Positions 13,317-20,870 of a stretch of DNA of 20,870 nt are shown here, one piece after another. The position numbers and the translations under genes are program-made. The notes beneath the pieces were generated by a model, which was not told the origin of the DNA, made no database searches, and saw only the letters and a list, made by a program, of their open reading frames with translations. The first letter of the stretch is position 1. Each line of letters opens with the position of its first letter. Source of the DNA: Chloroflexota bacterium (GTDB lineage Bacteria > Chloroflexota > Anaerolineae > Anaerolineales > Anaerolineaceae); assembly GCA_012800995.1 (NCBI GenBank), contig JAAZIH010000188.1, positions 1 to 20,870 on the forward strand. The letters are read 5' to 3'.

Positions 13317-16300
13317 CTATGCCGTCATATAACTGCTATCCACCTCATCAAGTCTGAGACTAATCAGCTGGCTTGCAGAGTCCTTACCCATAGTAACACC
13401 ATAAATGACATCCGCCGCTGAAACCGTATTTCTGTTGTGCGTGATCAGGATAAATTGCGTTTCTTGAGACAGTTCTCGTAATAAATCAATAAAACGACCG
13501 ACGTTTGATTCATCCAGCATGGCATCGACTTCATCCAGAACGCACAAAGGGGTTGGTGATACTTTTAAGAGCGCGAAAATCAAAGCCACGGCTGTTAGGC
13601 TACGTTCACCACCAGAAAGCAACACCAAACCTTGCTCCCGTTTTCCCGGTAATTTTGCTTCAATCTCGATACCACCTTCGATTGGAGAATCTTCATCTAC
13701 CAGGACGAGACGAGCAGAACCACCATTGAAAAGACGTGTAAACATAGAAGAAAATTCCCCATTCACAGCTTTATATGTCTTTAAAAAGGCTTCCTTCATC
13801 ACCTCATCCAATTCGCGCACCATAGCGTGGATATCTTTAATCGCCAGGTTCAAATCCTCGATTTGGGCAGTCAAGTCAGTATAGCGTGCCTTGACTTCCT
13901 GATATTCGGTTTCAGCTTCAATATTAACCGATCCAATTCGTCGCATTTGAGCCTTTTGCTGGCGAATCACTTCCTCCAAGCCCTCAGTAAGATTAATCGT
14001 TTCAGGCAAAGATTCAATAACCAAACCTGGGAAAGGCAATGGGGTTGAGTCCCGAAAATCACTCCGCACATCCATCTCAATTAGACCAAAGTCATCTTCT
14101 AAACGGGTTCTAAGAGCACTCAGTTTCTCTTCTTGTCTTACGAGTTCAAGTTGCAAATGTGTAATGTGACGTTCTTTGATGGAAACTAACCTTTGTTTTT
14201 CCAAATCCTGATCATTTAGGCTTTCATATTGCGCCTCAAGTTCAATCAAAGCCAACTCTTTTGCCTCTAAGACGCCTTTTTGAAGCTCATCGGTTTGTGA
14301 CTTTATCAAAACCACTTCATCACGAGAATTCTTCAATTGTGAATTTAATTTGACAATCAATGCTTCCTGATTTGTTTTACGGGTATTTATCGTTTTCAGG
14401 CGCTCTTGATCTTCTTCCAATCGCGCTTTCAGTGTTTCAAGTGTTTTATAGCTATGAGCCAAGGATTGGCTGCGAATTTGGTTTTCGGTCTCCAAAAATA
14501 GGTATCTTTGCTCCAGTTCTTGCAGGTTTGTTTCGCCTTCTTTCTGGCGTAATTCGTTAATTTGCTTATTCAATGCGTCGATTAAACCTAAATTTGAATT
14601 TCTTTGTTTTGCCAAATCATCTATCGCGGTCTTTGTACGTTCAATAGCCCGAGCTGTGTCCTCTCGTCGATTAGTAAACCATACCTTTTGCTCTTCAAAT
14701 TTTGACACCTTCAGACGAAGTTCATTGAGAGAAATTTGCACAGCCTGAAGTGCTTTTCGTGCCTCATCTTGTCGTATTCCTGCTTTCGTTATTTCAATCT
14801 CTTTATCTTGTATTTTCTTGAGCAAATCTTCTTGGATGTTTCTGCTTGCTTGAAGTGCTTGCTCAATTGCTTTTATTTCTTTCTCGTAATCCTTTTTTAG
14901 TCGCAGGTAGCTTACCTTACTTGAACCCTGATTTTTACCCAGCATCACTAAACCGTTCTTCATGAATACTTCACCATTCAAGGTGACCAGGTGAGCATTG
15001 TCGAGTACTTTATGCACTTTTTGCGCATTTTCAATGTCCTGTACAATTAAAAACTGCCCCAACAAAGCGTCAATCACTTCGCGATACTCAGATCCATTTT
15101 GAACGAGTTCCGAAGCCCAGCCTATAACGCCTCTCTCATTTAAAACTTCATGATTTTTCTTTATTGCCCGTGTGCCTTGGCTGATTAAAGCAACCCTGTC
15201 TTGTACAGTTTCAAGCACTTGTTGGATATTGAGTGCGTTTAATTCACCATCTTTTAGAACCAAGACATCAATAGCATCACCCAAAGCAGCCGTAATCGCC
15301 TTTTCATATCGTTCTTCGACATTTAACCTACTAACCAAATCAACAAATTCGCTTTGTATGGCTTTTGAACGGCTCTTTTTTAGCAATACTTTCGCACCTT
15401 CAGAAAAGCCAGCTAAACTTTCCTGCGCCTGGCTTAACAAAGTCAACTGATTGTCAGCCTTGTTTAAGTCAAGTTCAAATTGATGTGTCCTTTGAGCTAT
15501 GGCTTTCAAGTCCTGTTGTAATGATATTAATTCGCGCTCAAGTTGTTCAAGTTCTTTTTCAACGTTTTCGAGATTTGATTGTTTATTCACACGCTCTTTT
15601 TCGAGTTGCGCTTTTTGACTATGAAGTTCCTTTTGTGTCTCCCCTAAATCGTTAATCATCTTTTCGCTTTGTTTTAGTTCAGCATGATTGGTAATCAATC
15701 TTTCCTTTAATTCACTGTGGTGTGAGTTTAGTTGAATACCTTTCTTTTCGGTTTCCAGAAGCTGTTCTTGAAGCTGTTTTCGTTCAGAAATTAATTTTTG
15801 CTGATAGTTTCGTGCGTTTGAAAGCGTTTTTTTCGCATCCTGATAGTCGTGTGCAATCGTTTCAAGTTCTTGTTTTAAACGCTCCGCTTCTGCCTGGGCA
15901 GTGGAAAAACTGCGTTCGCCACCTTTAACGGTTTCTTCTAAAGCAGCTAAATCCAGATCTAACTGTGCAATTATCGCCAAAGCGCTTTGCTTTTGGTTCT
16001 CCAGGATGGCAATGTTTTGATTGTGTTGTTGTTGCGATTCCAGAAAGCCTCGCATTTGATCTTGCAACTTGTGAATTTCGTTGCGTGTCGTATCAATTTG
16101 AGATTTCACACCCGATAAAATCTGTTTTTCATCTGTAATTTGTTTTTGACCGATATCTCGTGATTCATTTGCTTTCTGCAGTTCAAGGCTCAGCGTGTCA
16201 ACTTCCTGCTTCACTTTCGCCCAGTGATAACCATACCACTCCAAAAGATTCGCGCGCAAGCTCTCTTTTACAAATTTATATTCGCTCACGCGCTGAGCTT

Positions 16301-16925
16301 GCTTTTCAAGATTGCGCAGGCGCGGACGGATTTCATCACTAATATCCATCGCGCGATCAAGATTGCGGTTCGTTGTTTCCAATCGTCGTAAGGCTTCCTC
16401 TTTTCGGGAACGATATAAACCTATCCCAGCAGCTTCCTCAAACAATTTTCGTCTTTCGTCTGGACGAATAGAAAGCGCTACATCCACTAAACCCTGACCA
16501 ATAATCGTGTAGGTACGATCGCTCAGACCTGTCTTTGCCAATAGTTCACCAAAGTCTTTTAGGCGAACACGTTGATTATTGATCAAGTAATCATTTTGTC
16601 CATCACGGTAGGCACGCCTGGTAAGCACAACCTCAGCATAGTCAATTGGCAACCACCCATTCTGGTTATCAAAATGGATTGACACTTCCGCCATCCCAGC
16701 TCTTGCGCGGCTATCTGAACCAGAATAAATCATATCTTCGGTGCGTTTTGCTCTCAGAAGCGAAAAACTTTGTTCGCCCAATACCCAGCGGATAGCATCC
16801 GCAACATTCGATTTACCTGATCCGTTTGGCCCTACAATCGCTGTGATGCTGGCTGGAAAAGCCATTTCTGTTTCTTTCGCAAAAGTTTTATACCCTTGCA
16901 TCTTAAGTTTTGACAGTTTTATCAT
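13317..16925 (-). CDS. smc: Chromosome segregation protein SMC
   Basis: A 1202-residue condensin ATPase, full length for the family. The Walker A GPNGSGKS lies near residues 32-39, followed by NVADAIRWVLGEQS. Long coiled coils run through the middle (about 165-500 and 660-1010), interrupted by a globular hinge (about 510-650, SLAGFSEGAKVLLKK onward). The ABC signature VLLSGGERS lies near 1101-1109 and the Walker B LCVLDEVDAMLDE near 1127-1139. SMC dimers with ScpA and ScpB load on and compact the chromosome. The ATG at 16925 shares its A with the rnc TGA stop (TGATG), which implies translational reinitiation. A TTG one codon upstream is less likely. scpA lies 1.9 kb away on the other strand. 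Confidence 0.98.
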   Translation of the reverse strand: MIKLSKLKMQGYKTFAKETEMAFPASITAIVGPNGSGKSNVADAIRWVLGEQSFSLLRAKRTEDMIYSGSDSRARAGMAEVSIHFDNQNGWLPIDYAEVVLTRRAYRDGQNDYLINNQRVRLKDFGELLAKTGLSDRTYTIIGQGLVDVALSIRPDERRKLFEEAAGIGLYRSRKEEALRRLETTNRNLDRAMDISDEIRPRLRNLEKQAQRVSEYKFVKESLRANLLEWYGYHWAKVKQEVDTLSLELQKANESRDIGQKQITDEKQILSGVKSQIDTTRNEIHKLQDQMRGFLESQQQHNQNIAILENQKQSALAIIAQLDLDLAALEETVKGGERSFSTAQAEAERLKQELETIAHDYQDAKKTLSNARNYQQKLISERKQLQEQLLETEKKGIQLNSHHSELKERLITNHAELKQSEKMINDLGETQKELHSQKAQLEKERVNKQSNLENVEKELEQLERELISLQQDLKAIAQRTHQFELDLNKADNQLTLLSQAQESLAGFSEGAKVLLKKSRSKAIQSEFVDLVSRLNVEERYEKAITAALGDAIDVLVLKDGELNALNIQQVLETVQDRVALISQGTRAIKKNHEVLNERGVIGWASELVQNGSEYREVIDALLGQFLIVQDIENAQKVHKVLDNAHLVTLNGEVFMKNGLVMLGKNQGSSKVSYLRLKKDYEKEIKAIEQALQASRNIQEDLLKKIQDKEIEITKAGIRQDEARKALQAVQISLNELRLKVSKFEEQKVWFTNRREDTARAIERTKTAIDDLAKQRNSNLGLIDALNKQINELRQKEGETNLQELEQRYLFLETENQIRSQSLAHSYKTLETLKARLEEDQERLKTINTRKTNQEALIVKLNSQLKNSRDEVVLIKSQTDELQKGVLEAKELALIELEAQYESLNDQDLEKQRLVSIKERHITHLQLELVRQEEKLSALRTRLEDDFGLIEMDVRSDFRDSTPLPFPGLVIESLPETINLTEGLEEVIRQQKAQMRRIGSVNIEAETEYQEVKARYTDLTAQIEDLNLAIKDIHAMVRELDEVMKEAFLKTYKAVNGEFSSMFTRLFNGGSARLVLVDEDSPIEGGIEIEAKLPGKREQGLVLLSGGERSLTAVALIFALLKVSPTPLCVLDEVDAMLDESNVGRFIDLLRELSQETQFILITHNRNTVSAADVIYGVTMGKDSASQLISLRLDEVDSSYMTA

Positions 16926-17620
16926 CAATTAATTCCTAAAATTTTCAAGCTATTTTCAGCCGCTTTTTTTTCAGCTGCTTGTTTTGTTTTTCCTTTTCCT
17001 ATGCCCAATGGACGCTCATCCACTACAGCCTGTATCGAAAAAACACGATCATGATCTGGCCCGGTTTCAGCTAATAATACATAAACCGGTGACTTATGTC
17101 CTATGGCTTGCGCCCATTCCTGTAACCGGCTTTTTGGTTCAAGATCAAAACGATCCATTATCGTATCTTCCTCACTTTTAAGCAGTGGTTCAACAAGATT
17201 CCTTACCGCCTCCATCCCTTGGTCTATATATATGGCTGCAATCAAGGCTTCAAAAGCATCACAAAGCACAGCATCACGTTCACGGGCACCAGTGAGTTCT
17301 TCGCCTTTTGAAAGCAACAGAGCTGGCCCAATATCAATACTTCGTGCATATTTAGCCAAATTTTGTGTGCGTACTATTAAAGCCCTTGCCTTGGTTAAAA
17401 ATCCTTCTGGCTTTTGTGGGAATTCCTTATATAGCCACTCAGCAACTAAAAAACCTAAAATGGAATCACCTAAAAACTCAAGGCGTTCATTATCTTCTTT
17501 CATATCTTCGTTTTCATTTAGATATGATCGATGACACATGGCTTTTCGGAGCAAGTCTATGTTTTTAAATGGTTCCGGCAAATGCGATATAAGGTTTAGC
17601 TCTGCAATCAGATTAATCAT
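16925..17620 (-). CDS. rnc: Ribonuclease III
   Basis: A 231-residue double-strand-specific RNase that matures rRNA precursors and cuts structured mRNAs. The family signature NERLEFLGDS is at 44-53 with catalytic Asp52. DAFEALIAAIYID (121-133) carries the second acidic pair, including Glu124. A C-terminal dsRNA-binding domain spans about 161-231 (KSRLQEWAQ, GIGKGKTKQAAEKKAAENSL). The open frame extends to a TTG at 17659, but the ATG at 17620 has the strong ribosome site AGGAGAGGAG 4 nt upstream and gives the usual length. It overlaps smc by one base (TGATG). rnc beside smc is a common bacterial arrangement. Confidence 0.97.
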   Translation of the reverse strand: MINLIAELNLISHLPEPFKNIDLLRKAMCHRSYLNENEDMKEDNERLEFLGDSILGFLVAEWLYKEFPQKPEGFLTKARALIVRTQNLAKYARSIDIGPALLLSKGEELTGARERDAVLCDAFEALIAAIYIDQGMEAVRNLVEPLLKSEEDTIMDRFDLEPKSRLQEWAQAIGHKSPVYVLLAETGPDHDRVFSIQAVVDERPLGIGKGKTKQAAEKKAAENSLKILGIN

Positions 17621-17624
17621 TTTA

Positions 17625-17634
17625 CTCCTCTCCT
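17625..17634 (-). promoter_or_regulatory. Strong ribosome binding site that fixes the rnc start
   Basis: On the minus strand, AGGAGAGGAG followed by TAAA and the ATG at 17620. This site would lie inside the coding region if the upstream TTG at 17659 were used. Confidence 0.85.
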
Positions 17635-17659
17635 GATATGCAGAATCGTTCAATGTCAA
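17633..17659 (-). promoter_or_regulatory. Possible internal promoter for rnc-smc
   Basis: On the minus strand a consensus TTGACA (17659-17654) is followed after 15 bp by TATCAG (17638-17633). The spacing is short and the -10 is mediocre. It lies in the 67-nt gap between the threonine-synthase-like gene and rnc and could give rnc-smc its own transcription. Confidence 0.3.
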
Positions 17660-17687
17660 TTCCTTAACAGCAAACGATTCGACAAAT

Positions 17688-18782
17688 CTATTCTTTATCT
17701 ATTGATTTTAGCCCATTTCCACTTAAAATAAAGACCCAATCTTGAACATCTTTCGTTTTATCCCGCAATAACTCCTCAGATGCTGCCCAAACCATTGCCG
17801 CCGTTGGTTCAACGAAAATGCCATGTTCAGTCAATGATTTATGGCTACGCGCAATATCGTGCTCTTTTACAGCTATAAGCGTATCTTTTTTTGGTTTTAA
17901 GCTCTCTCTTATTTCCTTAGCCCGTACTGGCTTACTCACCGCGGCACCCTCAGCGATCGTCGCCTCAATTGCACATTTAGGTAAACCATGCCAAGCATAA
18001 TAAACTGGGGCACAATTTTCCGCTTGAACCCCAATCATTCCTGGTCTTTCTTCACCGGTATACGCCTCGATGGCCTCAAAACCGCGTAAAAGTCCTAAAA
18101 ACAGCGATCCATGCCCAATAGGCGAAAACACTAAGCCTGGCATTCGACCAAGCGATTCAAAGATTTCAAAAGCAATCGTGGCATAAGCTGCCAAACCAAA
18201 GGGCAAAAAAGCGTGACTTGCGTAGGAAATACCAGATTCTTTATGCATTTCCAATACAGCACTGCTCGCATTAGCGCGCGGACCATCTACCAAAACGACA
18301 TTTGCGCCACTATATTTGATTTGTTGTCGTTTAGGGCCTGAACTGCTGCTTGGGATAAATATGTGGCTCTTCACTTTGGCAGCCGCGGCATATTGAGCCA
18401 AAGATGCGCCAGCGTTTCCTGAAGAATCCTCCAAGACCTCATCAATGTTTCTGGCACGTAGCAAACTCATCAAAACCGCGCTCTGCCTGTCTTTAAACGA
18501 TCCGCTCGGGTTCAAGTGCTCACACTTAAAATAAAACGTTTTGGTTCCTATCTCAACAGGAACCAGCGGTGTCTGTCCTTCTCCTAACCAAAAAGGTAAA
18601 GCATGGGCATCCAAACCAAAAGCGTCCATGTACCGCCACATACCAAAGGATGTTGAGTTGGCATAGCGCTCAGGCATGTAGCTTAAATCCTGCATGCTGA
18701 AGAGACCCCCACACTTACATAGGTGAGGCAGTCCACTCACAGGATAATTTTCACCACAGGATAAACATGAATAACGGGTCAT
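17688..18782 (-). CDS. Threonine-synthase-like PLP-dependent lyase
   Basis: A 364-residue fold-type II PLP enzyme resembling threonine synthase, which turns O-phosphohomoserine into threonine. An N-terminal zinc ribbon (Cys6, Cys9, Cys22, Cys24) is followed by GEGQTPLVP (67-75). The PLP-lysine motif NPSGSFKDR has Schiff-base Lys97. DSSGNAGASLAQYAA is the substrate-loop region, and SPIGHGSLFLG the phosphate-binding glycine loop. The ending FILSGNGLKSID matches the family (typically TGxGLK). The order and motifs favour threonine synthase (EC 4.2.3.1), but substrate identity among related lyases cannot be settled without a search. The transcript leader is only a few bases long, with no ribosome site. 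rnc lies 67 nt downstream on the same strand, and scpA is divergent. Confidence 0.85.
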   Translation of the reverse strand: MTRYSCLSCGENYPVSGLPHLCKCGGLFSMQDLSYMPERYANSTSFGMWRYMDAFGLDAHALPFWLGEGQTPLVPVEIGTKTFYFKCEHLNPSGSFKDRQSAVLMSLLRARNIDEVLEDSSGNAGASLAQYAAAAKVKSHIFIPSSSSGPKRQQIKYSGANVVLVDGPRANASSAVLEMHKESGISYASHAFLPFGLAAYATIAFEIFESLGRMPGLVFSPIGHGSLFLGLLRGFEAIEAYTGEERPGMIGVQAENCAPVYYAWHGLPKCAIEATIAEGAAVSKPVRAKEIRESLKPKKDTLIAVKEHDIARSHKSLTEHGIFVEPTAAMVWAASEELLRDKTKDVQDWVFILSGNGLKSIDKE

Positions 18783-18793
18783 ATCTAATTTGA

Positions 18794-18802
18794 ATTATAC
18801 CA
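18794..18802 (-). promoter_or_regulatory. Extended -10 promoter of the threonine-synthase-like gene
   Basis: On the minus strand the sequence is TGGTATAAT, a perfect extended -10. Eleven nt separate it from the ATG at 18782, so the leader would be about 5 nt and lacks a Shine-Dalgarno. No convincing -35 is seen. Confidence 0.6.
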
Positions 18803-18832
18803 AGTGATAGTCGCCATTCCGTCATTTCAAGC

Positions 18833-18838
18833 TATAAT
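18833..18838 (+). promoter_or_regulatory. -10 element of scpA, predicted leaderless transcript
   Basis: A consensus TATAAT ends 7 nt before the ATG at 18846, so transcription should start at or within a base of the start codon. The -10 of the divergent gene lies 34 bp away. No good -35 is visible at 16-18 bp. Confidence 0.55.
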
Positions 18839-18845
18839 AAGGCTC

Positions 18846-19622
18846 ATGAGTAAATTATGGCATCGCGCTTCAGACGATTACGAAGTTGAAACAGAACTCT
18901 ATTCAGGTCCCCTTGATCTCCTATTGGACCTTATTCAAAAGGCTGAACTGGACATTACCAAACTCGCTTTGGCAAAAGTAACCGATCAATTCCTCAATTA
19001 TGTCAACTTGCATAAAGATATTAATCCTGATTTTAGCTCAGAATTTCTCGTTATCGCCAGCAAATTAGTGCAAATCAAGTCCGAAGCCTTGCTCCCCCGC
19101 CCACCCAGTCGCATGGAAGACGAAGAAGACATCGGCGAAACTTTGGCCAGACAACTTATCGTTTACCGTGAAATCAAAAAAGCCAGTCAATGGCTCTCCG
19201 AGCGCGTCGACCAGGGACTACGAGGCTACTTGCATGTCGCTCGTTCATACCCAGTAAATGTCCAGTTGGACCTATCAGAAGTAGAACTGTCTGACCTAAT
19301 CACAGCGCTTGAACAAATCGCCGTCCAAGAGCAAAGTTTACAGGAAGGCGCGCTCATTAGCATCCCCCGTCTCACCCTGCGTAAAAAAGTGCATGACATT
19401 ATGCGTGTCTTACGTCAGGATTCGCAAGTCCGTTTCTTCAGTTTATTGGGAGACCAGCCCAGTCGAATTGATTCCATTGTGCTTTTTCTTGCGATACTTG
19501 AACTCGTTAAGCAAGAAATGATTAGCACCGAACAAGACGGTCTGTTTTCAGACATTACCCTTCAAGCAAAAGAAAAACTTTACCACGTCCTTGAAACAGA
19601 AGTTCAAATCGACGAACTCTAA
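18846..19622 (+). CDS. scpA: Segregation and condensation protein A (kleisin)
   Basis: A 258-residue kleisin that bridges the SMC head domains in the bacterial condensin complex. The N-terminal domain has the hallmark YSGPLDLLLDLIQKAELDIT (about 19-38) and FLVIASKLVQIKSEALLP. The middle is acidic and helical. The C-terminal winged helix (FLAILELVKQEMISTEQDG, then LFSDITL) binds the SMC head. The frame opens at a GTG (18804), but the first 14 residues there cover the promoter and lack family resemblance, so I use the ATG at 18846. The usual neighbour scpB does not follow; a 184-bp gap without a gene or clear terminator does. Confidence 0.94.
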   Translation: MSKLWHRASDDYEVETELYSGPLDLLLDLIQKAELDITKLALAKVTDQFLNYVNLHKDINPDFSSEFLVIASKLVQIKSEALLPRPPSRMEDEEDIGETLARQLIVYREIKKASQWLSERVDQGLRGYLHVARSYPVNVQLDLSEVELSDLITALEQIAVQEQSLQEGALISIPRLTLRKKVHDIMRVLRQDSQVRFFSLLGDQPSRIDSIVLFLAILELVKQEMISTEQDGLFSDITLQAKEKLYHVLETEVQIDEL

Positions 19623-19760
19623 ACGTTATCTTCTTAGCTCTTTACTAAAACATTTTTTATTCAGGATTTCTGTTTTGTCGAGAACATATCCAGGTTTCAT
19701 AGTTCACAGCTAAAAAAAAATAATAATAATGCACATCAACTAAAATTTGCTGCACAAAAA

Positions 19761-19790
19761 TTGCGTTTTTTCTTCCTTCAGTGTTATAAT
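19761..19790 (+). promoter_or_regulatory. Promoter of the DUF948-like/YtxH unit
   Basis: TTGCGT (19761-19766), an 18-bp spacer, and an extended -10, TG-T-TATAAT (hexamer 19785-19790). The ATG at 19807 is 16 nt further on, so the leader is about 10 nt with at most an AGG as ribosome site. An A9 run followed by TAA repeats (19712-19730) lies upstream. The rest of the 184-bp gap after scpA holds nothing I recognise. Confidence 0.65.
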
Positions 19791-19806
19791 TTTTTAGGTA
19801 AACATT

Positions 19807-20283
19807 ATGAATCAAAAAGAAACAACAAAAGAAGAAATTGAAACATTAGAAGAGTCCGCTATAAATGACGCTTCATCTATTGATGAGTCACAAAAGGATG
19901 AGAAAAGCAGCAAAGGTGTCACCATCGCTCTTGTTGCTCTCGCATTGCTCTTCGCCATTATCGTTGCTGGCTCAATTATCTTGGCGAAGCAAAATCCGAG
20001 ATCTGTTGCCACCGTGCGCGATATCTTCATCATCCTCATGGCACTCATGTTAGTCGTTATTGGCACTTCCCTAATCATTCTTATATTGCAGGTCTCAAAC
20101 CTCATCAATATTCTTAAGAATGATATCAAACCCATGCTTGATAGCGGCGCTGAGACTGTAAACACCCTAAAGGGAACTGTCCGGTTTATTAGTGACAATC
20201 TCGCTGAACCGGTTATCAAACTCAACGAGTCCTTGGCCAGCCTGAAAAAAGTTGGTCAATTATTCAAACTTTTTAAAGATTAA
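19807..20283 (+). CDS. Two-helix membrane protein, DUF948-like
   Basis: A 158-residue protein. Residues 1-36 are acidic and probably disordered. Two membrane helices follow (about 37-60, VTIALVALALLFAIIVAGSI, and 71-95, DIFIILMALMLVVIGTSLII). A long amphipathic C-terminal helix follows (SNLINILKNDIKPMLDSG, then VRFISDNLAEPVIKLNESLA). The C-terminal helix resembles DUF948 proteins, which often accompany YtxH proteins in other bacteria. A YtxH gene starts 16 nt downstream, which supports the call. The exact role (envelope stress or cell-surface organisation) is not known. Confidence 0.75.
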   Translation: MNQKETTKEEIETLEESAINDASSIDESQKDEKSSKGVTIALVALALLFAIIVAGSIILAKQNPRSVATVRDIFIILMALMLVVIGTSLIILILQVSNLINILKNDIKPMLDSGAETVNTLKGTVRFISDNLAEPVIKLNESLASLKKVGQLFKLFKD

Positions 20284-20299
20284 AAGATAGGAGCAAAAA

Positions 20300-20644
20300 A
20301 TGTCTGACAAAAATGATTTTGGAACTTTCATCATGGGCTTCACCATTGGCGCGTTAGCCGGTGCTGTTGCATCCTTACTGATGGCACCCCAAACTGGTGA
20401 AGAAACCCGCCAGCTTATCAAAGACCGCGCGATTGAACTCAAAGAAAAAGGTGCAGAAAGCTACGAAGAAACCAAACGCAAAGCTGAAATCGCCTATAAA
20501 GACGCGGTTGCCAAGTACGAACAATTCGCTGAAACCACCAAGGAAAAAGCTGCCGATTTCGGTCAACAAGTCAAGAGCAAAGTTGATGAATTGGTTCACC
20601 CCGTTGAAAAAGCTGCTGAAGAAACTCAGCCAAGCGCTGAATAA
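20300..20644 (+). CDS. YtxH domain-containing protein
   Basis: A 114-residue protein with the YtxH pattern: a glycine- and alanine-rich membrane helix (8-28, TFIMGFTIGALAGAVASLLM) directly followed by APQTGEETR, then a long charged helix full of Ala, Lys and Glu, as in LEA-like or gas-vesicle-like proteins. YtxH proteins are linked to general stress in Bacillus, but their biochemical role is unclear. AGGAG lies 6 nt before the ATG, in the 16-nt gap after the DUF948-like gene. The pair ends at a terminator. Confidence 0.88.
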   Translation: MSDKNDFGTFIMGFTIGALAGAVASLLMAPQTGEETRQLIKDRAIELKEKGAESYEETKRKAEIAYKDAVAKYEQFAETTKEKAADFGQQVKSKVDELVHPVEKAAEETQPSAE

Positions 20645-20695
20645 ACTGTAAAGCAAGTTATAGAAACACACAAAATTTAGCATTTACCTTTTAAT

Positions 20696-20729
20696 AAAAG
20701 GAGGCTGTCTTAAATAGCAGCTTCTTTTT
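20696..20729. terminator. Terminator after the YtxH gene, possibly bidirectional
   Basis: Arms 20696-20708 (AAAAGGAGGCTGT) and 20717-20729 (GCAGCTTCTTTTT) pair over 13 positions, three of them G-T wobbles, around an 8-nt loop and end in a T-rich tail. The element sits directly at the end of the leftward partial gene (stop at 20733-20735) and could serve both strands. Confidence 0.75.
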
Positions 20730-20732
20730 ATT

Positions 20733-20870
20733 TCACAGATCTCTTGGTTTAATAAATTTATAATCAAAAACCTTATCAGGCTGACTGTTTAAATCATATC
20801 CAAATCTTTTTTCAAGATAGTGCCACGAAATTATTATTTCAAAAATGTAATACTTTAGCCGAGAAAGAGG
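20733..20870 (-). CDS. C-terminal fragment of an unidentified leftward gene
   Basis: The minus-strand frame is open from the right edge for 45 codons and stops at 20733-20735. The translation looks like ordinary protein: aromatic-rich (WHYLEKRFGYDLNSQPD), ending FDYKFIKPRDL. The stop lies just beyond the terminator shared with the YtxH gene, as expected for a convergent pair. No family is recognised and the start lies outside the window. With only 45 codons it could still be chance. Confidence 0.45.
   Translation of the reverse strand, partial: PLSRLKYYIFEIIISWHYLEKRFGYDLNSQPDKVFDYKFIKPRDL

Noticed and set aside
13505..13884. Plus-strand open frames inside smc
   Set aside because: They overlap each other and the conserved SMC head domain on the other strand and show no protein-like motif.
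18804..18845. GTG at 18804 as start of scpA
   Set aside because: This stretch contains the TATAAT of the gene itself and encodes residues unrelated to the kleisin family.
19712..19730. A9 run followed by TAA repeats as a microsatellite switch
   Set aside because: It lies about 30 bp upstream of the -35 and outside any coding frame. It could act as an UP-type element, but nothing shows variation.
20375..20683. 102-codon minus-strand frame, Phe-rich, over the YtxH gene
   Set aside because: The Phe/Leu run is the complement of the Lys/Glu-rich YtxH helix; it crosses the convergent boundary and has no ribosome site.

Overview
The window looks like chromosomal DNA from a low-GC member of the Chloroflexota, most likely class Anaerolineae. 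I infer this from the gene families and layout, not from a marker-gene search. The hints are a long GH13 protein with a helical C-terminal extension facing a GH57/DUF3536 protein, rpsF-rpsR without ssb, a TM-anchored parvulin, and several very short or leaderless 5' ends. There is no sign of an insertion sequence, prophage, CRISPR array or recent transfer. Almost every base is coding or a short regulatory gap, and no gene-free stretch exceeds about 240 bases.

Region 1 (1-4630), alpha-glucan and redox genes. A GH13 protein cut off at the left edge runs into a convergent GH57/DUF3536 gene, and their 3' ends overlap by 14 bp. The GH57 gene follows an atypical SDR gene with a degenerate cofactor motif. 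The SDR promoter is an extended -10 placed so that the mRNA should start at or next to the AUG. A 10-bp-arm inverted repeat lies between this unit and the next operon.

Region 2 (4631-7608), the most unusual part. It is a compact co-directional unit: an uncharacterised TIM-barrel-like protein (427 aa), an FtsZ-family GTPase, a 73-aa protein, and a 64-aa protein with a single C-terminal membrane helix. It ends at a perfect 14-bp-arm terminator. The FtsZ has a canonical C-terminal tail peptide, but the T7-loop residue equivalent to E. coli Asp212, needed for GTP hydrolysis between subunits, reads as His. The two small genes are candidates for FtsZ-associated factors, including a possible membrane tether.

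Region 3 (7609-10986). A pair of uncharacterised genes (527 and 141 aa), the first with a winged-helix-like segment, is followed by tRNA-Arg(TCT), a zinc-ribbon membrane protein and a four-helix membrane protein of the phage_holin_4_2 type.

Region 4 (10987-13316). The ribosomal operon rpsF-rpsR plus a membrane-anchored parvulin. It has a structured leader in which the rpsF Shine-Dalgarno sits in a hairpin loop. It ends at a bidirectional terminator shared with smc.

Region 5 (13317-19622), chromosome organisation. Reading leftward, a threonine-synthase-like gene, rnc and smc form a probable operon; rnc and smc overlap as TGATG. scpA, encoding the SMC partner kleisin, is divergent from it. The two promoters are back to back, and both predict transcripts with almost no leader. 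scpB is not next to scpA.

Region 6 (19623-20870). A two-gene membrane/envelope unit (a DUF948-like protein and a YtxH protein) ends at a terminator, followed by the C-terminal end of a leftward gene that enters from outside the window.

Family assignments come from recognising motifs by eye; no database search was run.
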